From Mycteria americana (lineage: Eukaryota; Chordata; Aves; Ciconiiformes; Ciconiidae): a stretch of 64,000 nucleotides of DNA. This document shows, one piece after another, positions 1 through 12,700 of the stretch (positions are counted from its first letter, which is position 1; every line of letters begins with the position of its first letter). The stretch spans positions 51,563,001 through 51,627,000 of the forward strand of contig NC_134371.1 of NCBI RefSeq assembly GCF_035582795.1, in the 5' to 3' direction. Under the pieces are notes generated by a model that saw only the letters and a program-made list of their open reading frames with translations, did no database searches and was not told the DNA's origin. Both the position numbers and the translations under genes were made by a program.

Positions 1-3000
1 AGATTCTATAAGCTCCCAAGTCTTCCCCAGAATTACATGGGAAGCCAAGGCTTTCAATGTTCTCCAGGATATTCCAGTAGGAAACACACAAAACTGTCAG
101 AGCATTACAGCATCCTGAGTTCTTCTGCAGATACAGCTTCAGTCCACTGACCATTCCATCTTTTCTTTATGTGTTTAAATATATATGTCCTCTTCTGAAT
201 ATCTTACAAAAAAATTAACCAGTAAGTCTATATGGTCTGAATTAATATGTGAAAGGGCTGATTAGCGAATAGTTGGACTAAATATGCAAATTACAAAGTT
301 TTCTTCATGGCTTTATATGAGAAGATGTTTTAAAAACTTTATCAATGTCAATGTGTCAGCCTGCATTTCTCTGTGAAATCTTGAAACTGCTCTTTCATCT
401 ATGTTGTAAACACATCAACAAGTATGTAGAATGTCTTGACTTTGAAATGCTGTCACCTACTTTCTGTATCGTTGTCAGTAGTCAGCTTGTTATAAAAGTG
501 TTTCATATCTAACTCTGTTTCTTTTGGTAGTGTGTCAACATACCGCATTTTTCAACCATGTTCCTTGCTGCCTCTTCCATTTTTATCAAAAATTCTGTGT
601 GACAGAAGTTTTTCTCTTTCTTTGCAACATGTTGATATCTTAGGTTCTCCACTGTCACCAAAGCACTTGTGCTACTTTGAGGATAAGTTAAGTCTGTGTA
701 AACCATCTTCAGCATTTTGTGCCAAAGTGCAGTGGGATTTTGAACTCAAATGTTTTTGTGATGGTGAGAAGTCCCCAAGCTTCAGTCATTGCCTTTACTT
801 CTTAGTTTGGAAGTTTCTCAGAACATGTTCAATCTACTTCAATGCCTATCCCTGATGTGCTCTGCAATGTGGAGTCCGCAGTTTGCTTGGAACAAACCCA
901 CCTGGTGATGGACAATTTCTTAAATGTGAGCGTACTCAGGCTTTCTATTCTGCTGCTTCTCATGTAATTTTCTGTTTTCTTTTGTTTTGGGTTTTGTTTT
1001 CAGAACATAACATGTCAGGAACGGGCACAATTGCCTCAAGTGCCCCAACTGAAAGCTGAACATCTGTACAAGTTACTGCATTGCAGAATGTAAGACACTT
1101 GCTATTTTCAAGTTTTGAATTATAATTGTTTCACAAGGATTTTCAGTCCAAAAATACACCACCACCAAAGTTGAGAGGTACAAATTTGGTTAAATTGGAA
1201 AAAATATTCTGATCAAATGCTTTCAAGACCTGTGCAACAGAATTGCATAGAACTGTACATGAAGGTCAGTGAACCCAAGAACTATGATTAAGTACTGAAC
1301 ATAATAGATACTTTAATATTAGATACTTGTATCAGTCTTGTGCTTACTATAAGGTCAACATCTTGTTGCATCTACAACAGTATGGTTTCCTCACACCTTT
1401 CAAAGGCCCACATCATGTTAAGTTCCTAAATCAATACAGTCCAAGTGCTTTAAAACACAAACATTTTCCTAGTGTCCGATATGGAGTCAAGAGGGGTTGG
1501 CTTATGTCCTTTTCATCATCTGCAAGGATACGTACTACTTCTGCACTTGTACTTCCTACTGTTTATTACTTGCACTGCAATAATATCTTAAAGCTCTACT
1601 CAGGACTAGACCACACTTTGTTAGCTGTGTACCAGAGACACAGTTTTGCACTTAACCTTTTTATGATGCAGTCAGTAAATATGACTATATTATCAAGCAT
1701 CAAATTATTAAACTTAAAATCATAAGGCTCAAGACAATGTTTTTTATGATCATAAAAGTTAAAATACATAAATATTGGAGAAAATATGAACTTTGAGGAA
1801 TGTATGCTTTTTACTTTAATGCAAGGAGAGTAAACTTCATTTCTCAAGGAAGATCACTGCATGAACTCTTTTCCCCTTTATCAGTATAGATCACATTCCT
1901 GATGACTAACATATCATAAAGAAATATCTTCTAGTTGTGGTATGTTTCAAAACCAGGTTGACATGAACCAGAGATCAAACAAAATCTGTATACACGGACC
2001 TACTTTGAAAAAGCTAAGGATCTGTAGGGTGTTCAGATCATATAGTCTGCAGAAATTTAATTGGCATATTGTTGCTGTTTAACTTAAAATGCACAGCATA
2101 GCTACAGTACAGAAGATTACTAGAAATGAGTAAGCAGGCTGTCATCCTAGGAAAGACAGTTTAAAATTATCAGAATTATCTCTAGAATACGTATGTGTCT
2201 TAGCCCTGACTACATTAAGCCATTAAACTTATTGGCTGGACCCCAGTCACCTCACATGTGGATCACACTGCTTCTTTAAGCATGGTTTATGTGGCTGAGT
2301 TGCTTTATGCCACCTTAATCAACATAAGTTTAGTAATTAGGACAGGACCAGGGAAGGAAGAATGGAAATGGGTAAGATGAGCTTTTCTAGAAATCTTTGG
2401 ATAAGCATTTCAAAGAGGACAGTAGCTAAAATATTTGCTTCTTTTTTTCCCCTAAAGAAAATGGAGTGGACACAAAACCAAGAAAATAAATTCCCTTGAG
2501 GAAGAATCAGACATATAGATGTTAAGTGGCCATAATGTCACACAAAGAATCAAGGTCTCCTTACCTCTCATCTGCTCCTCAAACCATTGTCTGCCAAAAT
2601 ATAAAACATTTCAACAGACATAAACTCTCTTGGTGAACAAAAATGCTATATGTAAAACAAAATATACTCTAAAAATTCACCTTACATCAGACCCATATTT
2701 TCAAAACTCACGAATTTTCTTCTGTCCCTTGAATGTGGACAAATACCTCAGTCATATTAAGATTTCTGTGTAAGCAGCTTTTCCAAGGTAAGAAATATCC
2801 CTTTTCCTGAGAATTACATTGCCTAACTTATTCTATGGACCTTTTCTTTCCATAATGTATTTTCTTACTGGTTTAATGAGCAGCAGCAAGTTAGCAGGCT
2901 TTCACTTACAATCCTAACAAGTCAACTGGTCTGCAAGTATTACTGAGGAATATTTGTAGAACAGAGGATTTGGAAGATGAACATTTTGGACATACATTTA

Positions 3001-3229
3001 TTCAGTGATACATGAAGACTACTATGAGTACATTTTTTAAAAATTGCCAAACTGTACACAAAATGAAATTCATAAAGAGTGCATATTACTTCAAAACATG
3101 GGCAGAAAAAGACTTCATTTTCCCCAGGGAACTAGTCTGATAAAATGATAAGTAGGCTCACACTGCAGCAAGAAAACATTATCACTTAAGTTCCCGGTTC
3201 CTGCACAAAGATCACCGCAGAACTGGGAC
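1..3229. other. AT-rich intergenic DNA
   Basis: Apart from the hAT relic near 380-760 I see no gene. The 132-codon open frame at 1327-1725 (+) has no recognisable similarity and no flanking splice signals that would make it an exon. Confidence 0.6.
380..760 (-). pseudogene. Decayed hAT-type (ZMYM1-like) transposase fragment
   Basis: On the minus strand, 509-715 is open. Read with the flanking sequence it gives the pattern of the mid-region of ZMYM1-like hAT transposases: WHKML, then EEAARNMVEKCGM, then, after an in-frame stop and a frame change, HFKVKTFYILVDVF and MKEQF. These correspond to the family's W-K-L, A-x-x-lgi and 'FRVxxFxPxxDxxxxxLxxRF' segments (family knowledge, recalled). Stops interrupt it, so it is a relic, not a gene. 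Its limits are uncertain. Confidence 0.45.
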
Positions 3230-4192
3230 TATTCATAACATTAATTTTTATTAGAACTGTTTATATTTTTTACAAATGACAAAATTATTCTAGGAAAAAT
3301 CTGTAGATTTTATAATATGCTTATCTAATAAAAAGAAGAAATCTACAATGTATTCCTTTTCAGGGGTTTCTGAATAATTTTTCTCAATGATAGAATTATA
3401 GTTTCCAATCCAAAGCAAGAAATTATGCTGACAGGAGATCTTATCAAAGTGAATGAACTACCAGAGGATCTGGAATCCAGATGTTAGCCATTGTATAGCA
3501 GTAAGTATCATTGATTCATAATAAGTTAGAGCAAAAAGCTGATAAAATAAGGGCGCTTTGTTGTACCTTATACTTCTGTTGAGATCTGACTTCAACAAAA
3601 TAGTTCGAGCTTAAAAAAAAAACATTCCCTTCCTCCCTTTAAAAAAGTACGTTGTTGGAACTGACAAGATGAAAATAGCCAAGTTATTTTCCAATACAGT
3701 GGTTGCAGATATAACTTTCAGGTTGGTTTGTCATTTATCCAAAAGCAGACTCCATGGACAGTGTATCAATGGGACATTCTTTATGTTTTACTTTTAAGAG
3801 CAGCAGCAATGACTTGCCTCCTAGGAGGTACAGTCCAAAGGAGCAAATATTGCCATGGCATTAATCTCATTTTCTTTCCTTCTGCATATGTCTCATCAAC
3901 TGAGCCTATGATTTAAATATACAAAAATTAAAAAGTATCAGCTATGTGAACTGTAAAATCTATGCTCAATTATATAATATCTCCCTTGTCTATGTGCAAA
4001 ATCGCTTACATTTCTAAATAGTATGTGACATAATGTGTTTGTACATGACGAGATTTGTTCAGGGTGGAGTTGTGAATGTGAAACGTGCTCATTTTGTTAA
4101 TTTGCAGTGAGATGCTAATATTATACATAATGAAAATGGTCCTTCGTGGTTAGTCCGTCCTTGAGGGATTCAGTGGGAGGACTTCATCTCCT
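3230..4192 (-). other. Possible terminal exon and 3' UTR of an unidentified minus-strand transcript
   Basis: On the minus strand, a strong acceptor (ttttttcttttag) ends at 4193. One frame gives GDEVLPLNPSRTD and then stops, taking one preceding base into the first codon. The opposite-strand AATAAA at 3247-3252 is followed by G/T-rich sequence, as at a 3' end. I do not recognise the peptide, and upstream exons are not evident. The acceptor, stop and poly(A) signal could coincide by chance. Confidence 0.2.
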
Positions 4193-4193
4193 A

Positions 4194-6699
4194 AAAGAAA
4201 AAATGTATGGGTAAGAAACTGAAAAAGGAAACAAAGGTTAAAAAGTACAGAAAAGAACACTTTCCCCACCTCACCATGAAAAAAAAGAAGTGTTAAATAT
4301 ATTTTACTTTAGCCACATAAAAAACAAAGTTCAAGAGCTAAACTTCCTGGGGAAGCATATGTTAGGGGCACGGCAAGAGCAGGCTGCTTGCTGCAGCCCT
4401 GGGGAGCAGTGCCTTTTATCAGGTCTGAGAGATCCCCTCCGGCGGACATGCAGAGCAGTATTGCCAGGTCCCAGCGGGAGCTGCGTTTAGCTCTCTTAAG
4501 ACCCAATCTTGCAAACACTTATGCACATGAGTAATTTCAGCTGCCACGAATCAAGTTGTTCACCTGTTTTAACTTTTTGCAAGGGTGGTGCAACATCAGG
4601 CCCACATTTGTAAATGCTAGCCAACAGGATAAAATGAAAGAAACTCCCTTTTCTTTTCCTCACCTAAGCAACTTAGTTTTTGCTGTATTTTTATTTCCCA
4701 GTTTTGACTGGAAAAGGTTACAGGTGCAAATATTTTTTTTAGTTCTTGAATCTTACAATTTCTTTAATAAATTAATCATTGCAACTATCTCAAGCACATG
4801 GTAAAAATCATACAGTGCAGGGTCACCTGTGATGTTAAGACCTTCTAATACTTCATAGTGATTTCTGTTATGAGGTAGGGCACTTTTTAGAGACCAACGG
4901 TTTTGTCACGTCTCTGAAATGGTGGATAAAGCCAAACAAAGGAAACTGAGAGAAGACACTGACAACTGTCAGCCCACTTATGTCATGATACTTTTCTGCA
5001 TTTAATTTGTTTGCAGCTGATTTGTTCAATTTGTAAGTTCTGGAGAAAACTGAATCTTCTAACAGCTTTGTATTTACCAAGTATGAGTATTTTTCTGTTA
5101 TCATATGGATCACTGACCAATGTCTGGTGTTTGCGATTTTCTAGTTGCATTTGCTCCAGAACATGCAGGTTTATGACTTAGTATGTGATCTCCACGAGCT
5201 GGAAAGACTCAAAACATATGGCAGATCAGATGTTAGGCCTGGGGAAAATCAAAAATTAAACTGTCTCAAAGCAGTTGAGAGACTACTTTGCTATATATTT
5301 TATGTGATTTGTGTGTGTGTTGAGGGAGATGTCACCTAGGGAAGGGAAACGAAGAAAAAATAGCTTTAAAAAATGAACTGTTTGTATTATTGCTTTAAAG
5401 TCTGGTCAGCTAAAAGCAGATGTTGTGAACTAAGATGGAAACTTGCCTGAGGCCAGAATCGAAGACGGCATTCTCCAATAGTAAGAAGCAAAAATGCTTT
5501 CTGGTTTCAGAATTTATTATAAGCACAAAATGAATGCTTATTGTATGCTTATAAGCACAAACATTTCCCCACTTTTATTCAAATTACTGAATAATATTGG
5601 TGGCTTCAGAATTTAATTTCAGACAATTGGTTCATTAGTGATCCTGATTGTATTCTAAGCTCTATATCATAAAATCTTCTGTTATTCTGTGCAGGCCAAG
5701 ATCCTGCCATGTTGGAAGTAGGAATGAAGTGCTTCTTACCCTTGGCTGTCTGCCCACTAATTAGATGGGGAGGTGGATTAAAGCATCTAAACATCTGGTG
5801 TAAATTTTGGAATATTGTAATATGACACAGTTCTGATGCAAGTCTTTTTAAGGTAAGAATAATAAAGGAAAGACCTCGTATACACAGAATTGTAAAAATG
5901 AGCATAACCTTTACTGCATGCTTTTAATTGACCTGGGCTTGCACAGTCTGAGAGAATACACTTACAGTATGTAAGCATACAATGTCTAAGAATTTGAAAT
6001 GGAAAGTTAAAAATTAATCAATATTTTCAAGAAAGACAAACAAAAAAGTTGATTAAATAAAAATTATTTATGTTAAAATCAATCAATATTTGAGAAAATC
6101 TTCTGTCTCCTTTTCATCTATTTATGTATGAGGAAATACATGTTTACAGTAGCTGCCTCTATAGTATTTGTTGAATGGCATGAAGCTTTGAACCAGCTTA
6201 AAATTTAGTCTTTCTGAGACAGTTCTGCAATTTATTTTAAATTTACTAGTTCAAAAGCTATGCTCTAATGGCAAGTCCAGAATTATAAGTTGCAGTATTT
6301 CTGTGGAAAAAAAATAGCAACCTACTTCTGCATTTTACAAATACTTTATGTGATATTGTTTCAATTCATATGAATTAAGGAAGCTTTGTTGCTCTAGTTC
6401 AGCAGCAGGAAGAAAAAAAAATATGTGAATGATTTTCAGAAATCCATGAGAAAACATTTCAAGGATCAATATTTTCAGTGTATTTATTTCTTCCCGTAGG
6501 AATCCTTTTAATAAGAGTCATATGGTGCAGGAATCAGCTGCCTTTTCTATTTTATACCAGGGTAAAAGTGAGTAAGGACTTTCCAACAGAGTAATTCCCG
6601 ATACATCCATGTTTGGACAAACTCTAACTCTGGCACCAGTGGAGTCCCTCCACATTCCTTATTTACCGTTTTAAGGAGAATTTAGGCCCTTCCTTTCCC
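4194..6699. other. Intergenic DNA left of the CpG island
   Basis: Only short chance open frames. No kinase motifs of the syntenic neighbour CDC7 were found on the minus strand. Confidence 0.55.
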
Positions 6700-7160
6700 A
6701 TTGGTTTCAGGATGTGTGAGCGTAGGTGGTTTGTCAGGCGTTACGCCCGGGCCGCGCCTCAGAGGAAAGGCAGCCGTCGCGCAGCGAGCGCGGCACCCTC
6801 CATTTCGTGCCAGCGGGAGGACGCACACCCCGCCGCGGCGAAAGAAAGCCGGCGCAGGCCGGCTCCCTCAAACGCTGGAGGGCGGCCCTGCCCTGGGGCG
6901 GTGCTAGGAAGGGACCGGGTGGCAACCGCTGCTTCCCGCCCGCTCGGCCGGCCCGGCGGGTCGCGGTGGCACCGGGTTGGCCCCTCCGCGGCCGACATTT
7001 TGTGCGGTTGTGGCGGGAGGCCTGTTGGTGAGGTGGGATCGACTCTGTCAGGTTCTCCCTCTTCAGTCGAGGGAGGAGGGCGGGAGAGGGAGTCTGGCTG
7101 GGAGGGGGGCCTTAGGGGCTCCAGGAACGGGAAAGGAGCGCTGTGAGGTGGGGATGCCCA
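6700..7160 (+). promoter_or_regulatory. CpG island, likely HFM1 promoter and first non-coding exon
   Basis: A sharp switch from AT-rich DNA to a GC-rich block. About twenty CpGs can be counted in the 120 bp from 6721. There is no TATA box, and a YY1-like GCCGACATTTTG lies near 6990. It lies 2.5 kb upstream of the first coding exon of HFM1, whose leader starts at a splice acceptor, so an untranslated first exon is expected. Donor-like sites include CCTGTTG|gtgagg near 7028. Open frames here (up to 144 codons) look like stop-poor GC-rich DNA rather than genes. The direction is inferred; a divergent minus-strand transcript is possible. Confidence 0.6.
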
Positions 7161-9618
7161 CCTGGTCCACAGCTGGGAGCAAGCAGTTTGTTTGGGTCAG
7201 CACCCCTGAAGGTTGCAGCCTTCACTTTGGGCCCCCTGGAGAGAACACTGAGGTGAAATACAGAGGTCTGAGGAAAGGTTTTAGGACAGAGTTGAAAAGC
7301 AAAGGGGCTTCAAAACTGAGCAAATCCCCTTGTGGCCTGCAGCGTTTGTAGTAAGTCTGTAGTAAGCTGTTTCTTAAAGCAGGTACATGAGAGGTCTTTG
7401 CTTACAGCAGCTGGCAAACATCTCTTTGTAAGTGTGAATCGGTGGTCTGTGCTGCTCCTGCAAACACCTGCTCACCTCCCTCATTCTTCCATCTTGAATA
7501 TGCATTTTCCCTGTGCTATCAAACAGTATTGAGAGTATGGAAAAGACCTTTTGATTCCTGTCTGTCTTGGGAGGCATGTTTTGTGCCCCACCCCCCCCTT
7601 TTTTTTTTCTTCCTTCCTTCCTTTAAAAGTCTGAGAGACTTTCCCATATTTCTTGGCTGGGGGTTTTGAGAGGGATGTCCCAGCTGACAGCCAGCAAGGG
7701 GGTGGATGAATACAGAACTGCATAAAGGAGTGTTATGCCAGGGTTTTCCAGTCTCTTAGAATGACCATGACCTCTTCTATAATTTTTATTTACATTATCA
7801 AGCAATTGGAATTAATGGAGCCAGTCAAAGAATAAATGACATATAGAGAGCAGGGGCCTGAAGGGCCTGGGAGATTAAATATTGTGTATAACAAAGACTG
7901 CTCAAGGATGGGAGTCATAAATCCAAATTACTTAAATCGAAGTTGCGTAATCATAGGTTGATGATTCCCCACTTGAGGAATGAAAACCATTTCATACTGG
8001 TTTGCAGTATTTGCAGCTCCTTGGAGGTGATGGAGTGGTGGTTATTCAGTTCGATAAGCAATTAATGCAGATAATTACTATTTGAATAGCAACAACTTGA
8101 TAGTACTCCTGACAGATGCTTTCTGCTGCCACTACTGATACGCAAGCCTGAGAACTCCTGCTTTAGATTACTGACATTAAAAGCATGCGAAAGCATGGTG
8201 GCAAAATTAACCAGCTTTGTTACATTTATTAGTGTGATTTCTAAATTCTAGATTCATTAGTGTGAAGGAAAAAGTGGCAAAACCTGGCGGTGGGGGAGTG
8301 GCAGAAATTGGTAGAAGTGGTGTTGCAGACTTAGCTCTGAAAAGGAGTGTAAAAGGGGCATTGACAGATTTCTTGTTTGAAGTTCTAAAACCTATCTTCT
8401 TCACTATGTTCACAGACAGTTTTGATTACATGCTCTATATTCTGCTGGTATTGTGAGATGTTTTTCTGTTTTAAATTTGAAACATTTCTCTGGAATATTT
8501 GAAGTTTTACAGCTTCTGTTGAAGAAAAATATTTTTAAAATTTGTGATTCGCAACTGACAGTATACAGTAATTAAGTAAACCTGAATCCTATTTGCAAAG
8601 CACTCAAAGATTTTTTTTCATATGTTACTAATGAGATTCTGGAGTACAAAAGAAGTGTCACTTTTGGTTTATCTCTGTAGGTAAAGAAGATAGCTTTGCT
8701 TTGTTATGACCAGCTTTGGTCTTTGAGTTTTATAAACTCTGTTGAAGTTGATTTGGTATTTTACCATTTGTTTCAGTGAATCTAAGATTTTTGACTCATA
8801 AAATCCTTTCTGTGGTATTCTTTTAGTGAGATCTTTGCTTTTTAAAGTTGTCCTTAGGCAAAAGGAAGAGCTGTGAAACTTCTCAACACAAACACATAAA
8901 TAAAATGTGTCTAATACCTAGAGTTGGTGCTAAATGAAAAACATTTACATTAACTGGAGTATGTTTAAAACTGGTGTATCTGATAAATAATTCAGAAGTA
9001 ATGTCTGGTCCTGATGTTTCAGAACACACCTGTTAACACCGTTAAGGAGTTGGGCCCATACTCCAATTATCTAGGTAAGCAATTTGCATGTAGGTTAAAA
9101 AAAAAATCTGATTTGCTTGTAAATTAAAATAATTGTTGGGGTTTTTTTAGATAATAGAATAATCTTATTTTGTAAAAATTGACAGAATCTGATCATAAGA
9201 CAAACTGTATTTTTCCATCAGAACAGAAACAATCTGAGAAAAAAATATATAGTCTGCAGTTGTATAAAAGAATCTTAACATTATTCTTAGAAATTAAATA
9301 ATTTAGCATAAACTTTATCTGGATCTTCATTCTTACACACTTTTTCCCTCCTGATACGTCATTGGTAATGTAAAGGTTGTTGTACAACAATGTAAAGTGA
9401 TGTCCTACAGGATTTTTGGTCATAAGTAATAGGAACCATATTTTATCAGGAGAGAGATTCCCTTTTTGAAGAAGAATCAAGGATGCAGGCAAGAGCTCTA
9501 AAAGAAAAAAAATCCAGAAATTAAGTATTGGCACTTAAAACTAATAAGCTTTCTATTGCTTATACAGGTTCAATCCTGGTAATTTCAGTTTCACAGTTCC
9601 TTGTGCTGCCTTTTACAG
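7161..9618. other. Probable HFM1 5' intron
   Basis: Between the CpG island and the first coding exon. Contains a pyrimidine tract at 7590-7625 (C run, T run, then CCTT repeats). No coding sequence recognised. Confidence 0.5.
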
Positions 9619-9646
9619 ATTAAGAGACTTCACATTTGATCTAAAA
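9619..9646 (+). other. HFM1: HFM1 5' UTR part of the first coding exon
   Basis: Acceptor ttttacag precedes 28 nt of leader without an ATG, then the start codon. The acceptor implies at least one upstream non-coding exon, probably in the CpG island about 2.5 kb upstream (inference). Confidence 0.7.
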
Positions 9647-9717
9647 ATGTTCAACTCTGCAGACGTGGTCTCTTCATTGGATAATTTATTTTATGAAAGA
9701 CCAGATACAAGACAAAG
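9647..9717 (+). CDS. HFM1: HFM1 coding exon 1 (residues 1-23)
   Basis: Contains the start codon and the conserved N-terminal [10 protein letters not shown] segment. Ends in phase 2 with donor AG|gtaaat. Confidence 0.9.
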
Positions 9718-12700
9718 GTAAATATTTATTGTTAAATATATGTAATTGTTTTCCAAGTTTTTCCACACTCTGAATCATTTTATAGCAGAATATTTTTTTG
9801 TAACTCCCTTTTCTGTCTACCAGTAGAAATGTGGGGCTAGAAATTTCCAGGTTCATAACCATACTTTGAAATTTTTTTCCAAGCACACTGAAGTTTGAAT
9901 AATGCAGGTGTATCTTAGGGCTGTAAGAAATACAGGTTAGCAGAAATTTTGCCTCTTAAATTTTCTGTGATTAAAAATCACACAAATTAAAGAATAAGAA
10001 TATTTTTTAGCAGGAGAAACAGTAGGTTATTTATGATTAGTGATTTTGAGCTACATGTTGTGGAGGGTGCTTAAAGAATGCTTTTACCTTACATTTGTGT
10101 GTCAAAAATAGGTATCTAGAAAATGAAGAGCCTAAGATTTGGTGTATTGCACCTGCTCCAGCTATTGCTGAAATTCCAGCTGCAGAGGAGTTACAGAGGG
10201 AACTGGAAAAGAACACAGACAACACTCATATGGGTAAAATATCGTAGAATAGAACCATAGAATTATTTAGATTGGAAAAGACCTTTAAGATCATCGAGTC
10301 CAACCGTAAACCTAACACTGCCAAGTCCCGCTAAACCATAATATTTGACATTCATTTTGAATGACTTAACGAATAATTAGCTTGACAGATAATTCCTCCT
10401 CTCTCTTTTAATGCTGTGAAATACGAAACATTCTAGGTATGCAAATATAGACAGAGAATGTATTTTAGTTGAGAGTGATGGTCTTACATATGTTTGGAGT
10501 ATTAGCAGTCCTCTTTGGGCATATACAGGCTACAAGTTTACTGTGCAGAAGTGGGCAAGGTAAGAAGTATGATCAAAGTTTCAGCTACTCCACGTTATTC
10601 CATGAAGCATCATAACACAGTGGGAAGCAGCTGTAAGAGCATAATGCAACACATGGATCTGATGACCTGTCTCCCACCCAAGGAACAGAGAGTTTATATG
10701 AACCTAACTTTCTTCTTCCCTTCTGGGGCTTTTTTCAGATTGCTGTTCAGGAGGCCAGACTTGAATCTGACCATTGATTGCTGCTAAGTGGAGTATTCCT
10801 TCCATCTAGACATTCAGGACCACCTTAAGGAAATTCATTTTAAAGAATTCGGTTGCTTTATCTCCATCAACTAGATTTCTGAGTTTCTTAGCTGCTGTGC
10901 TGATTTATTATATTCTCTGTTTAGGAATTATATTGTTAGGACAGAAGAAGTTTTTTTCTACTTTATGCAAGAGCAATTCCATTAAGAACTACTCATTCAA
11001 ATAGGCTTTCTGGTGTTTGTAGAATTGGAACTGCCGGGGTTATGTCACATACAGGCCATTGCAATTTTAAGTTTCTAGATGGATAACACTGAAATTAATA
11101 GTCTGCGGAATAGAGCTGTTCTGTAATCTTGTTGCATCCAATTGCTTATTTCTGCTCTCGCCTTTCTTTTGCTGACAGCAATGCTTGTATGGTCAGCCAA
11201 ATCAGGACACCGATCCTACTGAGAACTAACCCTGTAAAATGTGATAATTAACCAAGATGACTATGAAACCTGCCTGTCACCAACATCATTACGAATTTTG
11301 ACTGTTGAGATTGCAGGGTTTATCTCACAGCTGTTTGTAGTAGGAACTTCAAGCTTGGTCATTGTGTCATTTTTTTAAAAGACTGTCTTTATTCTGGGAC
11401 AGGGTGAAAAGTTTCTGTCTCACAAACTACTTTGTAGTTCTGAGGAATAGTTTTGCTCCATTACTTTGTATAGGAAGCATAGAAAGTGACCCTATTTTTA
11501 TAACTTTTTAATTAACAATAGATGCATTGCATTCATCAGCATAAGTCAAAATATACACTAAAGTTCTTGCAATAAGATAGAAATATCAGTTCATATAATA
11601 TATGTGAATTTGGCTTATTCTGTGTGGAAGATATTTAATAAAGTGACTATTGATATGAATATTAATAGAAATAATAATTTATTGTTTTTGTAGGAGGGAG
11701 AAAGCACCAGAATTTTATACGACAGTGTAGCACTGAGGAAGTAAATGATAAATCACCAGCACCTGTTCATTTTGGCATAGCCTCTGAAAAAGAAGTGCTC
11801 CAATTAAGCGTAGGAGAAAGAGAGCAAATTAGTTTTCGGCATGAAAGTCTGAAAATGGTTTCATTGTTTCTCTCTTCTGACCAAGATAAATCCAAAACAG
11901 GAACAGCGGTTTCTCAGCAATCTGGTGCAAATTTTTTACAAAATAAAATATTAAGTGATTTTCCAGAAAACAGTGATGATGAGAGTGTCCATTCAACCCT
12001 AAGAAAAAGGTATGTGTCTAGTCAATTCTGATAATGTATCACCTGTCAGAATCATTATTTTAGATACATTTCTTAAACGTGGTGTTTTGGATCCTTCAAT
12101 TGAAGGTACTTTAACAGGGCTCCAGACACTAATTCTTTTCAGTGTAAGGAAAAAAGGTGTTTCCTTTGGGCAATATTTTAGTACTGCATTAAATGTGTCC
12201 TGAGCTCAGCCTCTTTTATGAGAAAAGTGAGGATGAAGCTTGTTGCTTTAATTTTAAGGAAATTGTTAGATAACAAAGGTTTTTCAAAATACTATTTTGA
12301 GTTCTTGATCCACATGGTAATGAGCAAGAAGGCTAAGATCACTTGCTTTTTAGAGCAGAGGTCAGCCAGCCAGGAATACCTTGAGCAGTTCTCGGCATGA
12401 TTTCAGTGCTGCCTGGGAGGAAAGGTTTTGCAGATAAACTCTTCTATGCCCAGCTCTTCTCATTCCTCAGAACCTGTATGTCTCTATTGTTTTTAATTAT
12501 GCAGAGATTGACAGTTAATCTGCTACTGGGATTCAAAGCCCATCTGGACAGGCCGCTTATTCTTTCAGGTTCTTTCTGGAATGACAGTAAAGTTAAAATG
12601 TATCTTGAAAGGAGTCTTCTCTAGGTAGAAGAGTGTCAGATCAAATAAAATTAGATACAACCTTTTCTTATGATTGTATCTTACTAGTTCTGCTTCTAGT

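Noticed and set aside
1..6700. Search for CDC7 exons (expected left neighbour by synteny)
   Set aside because: No HRDVKP-type kinase motif or other CDC7 segment was found on the minus strand, so CDC7 must lie farther left, if present.
6712..7146. 144-codon open frame over the first CpG island
   Set aside because: GC-rich DNA has few stops, and several frames on both strands are open. The translation is Arg/Gly/Pro-rich without homology.
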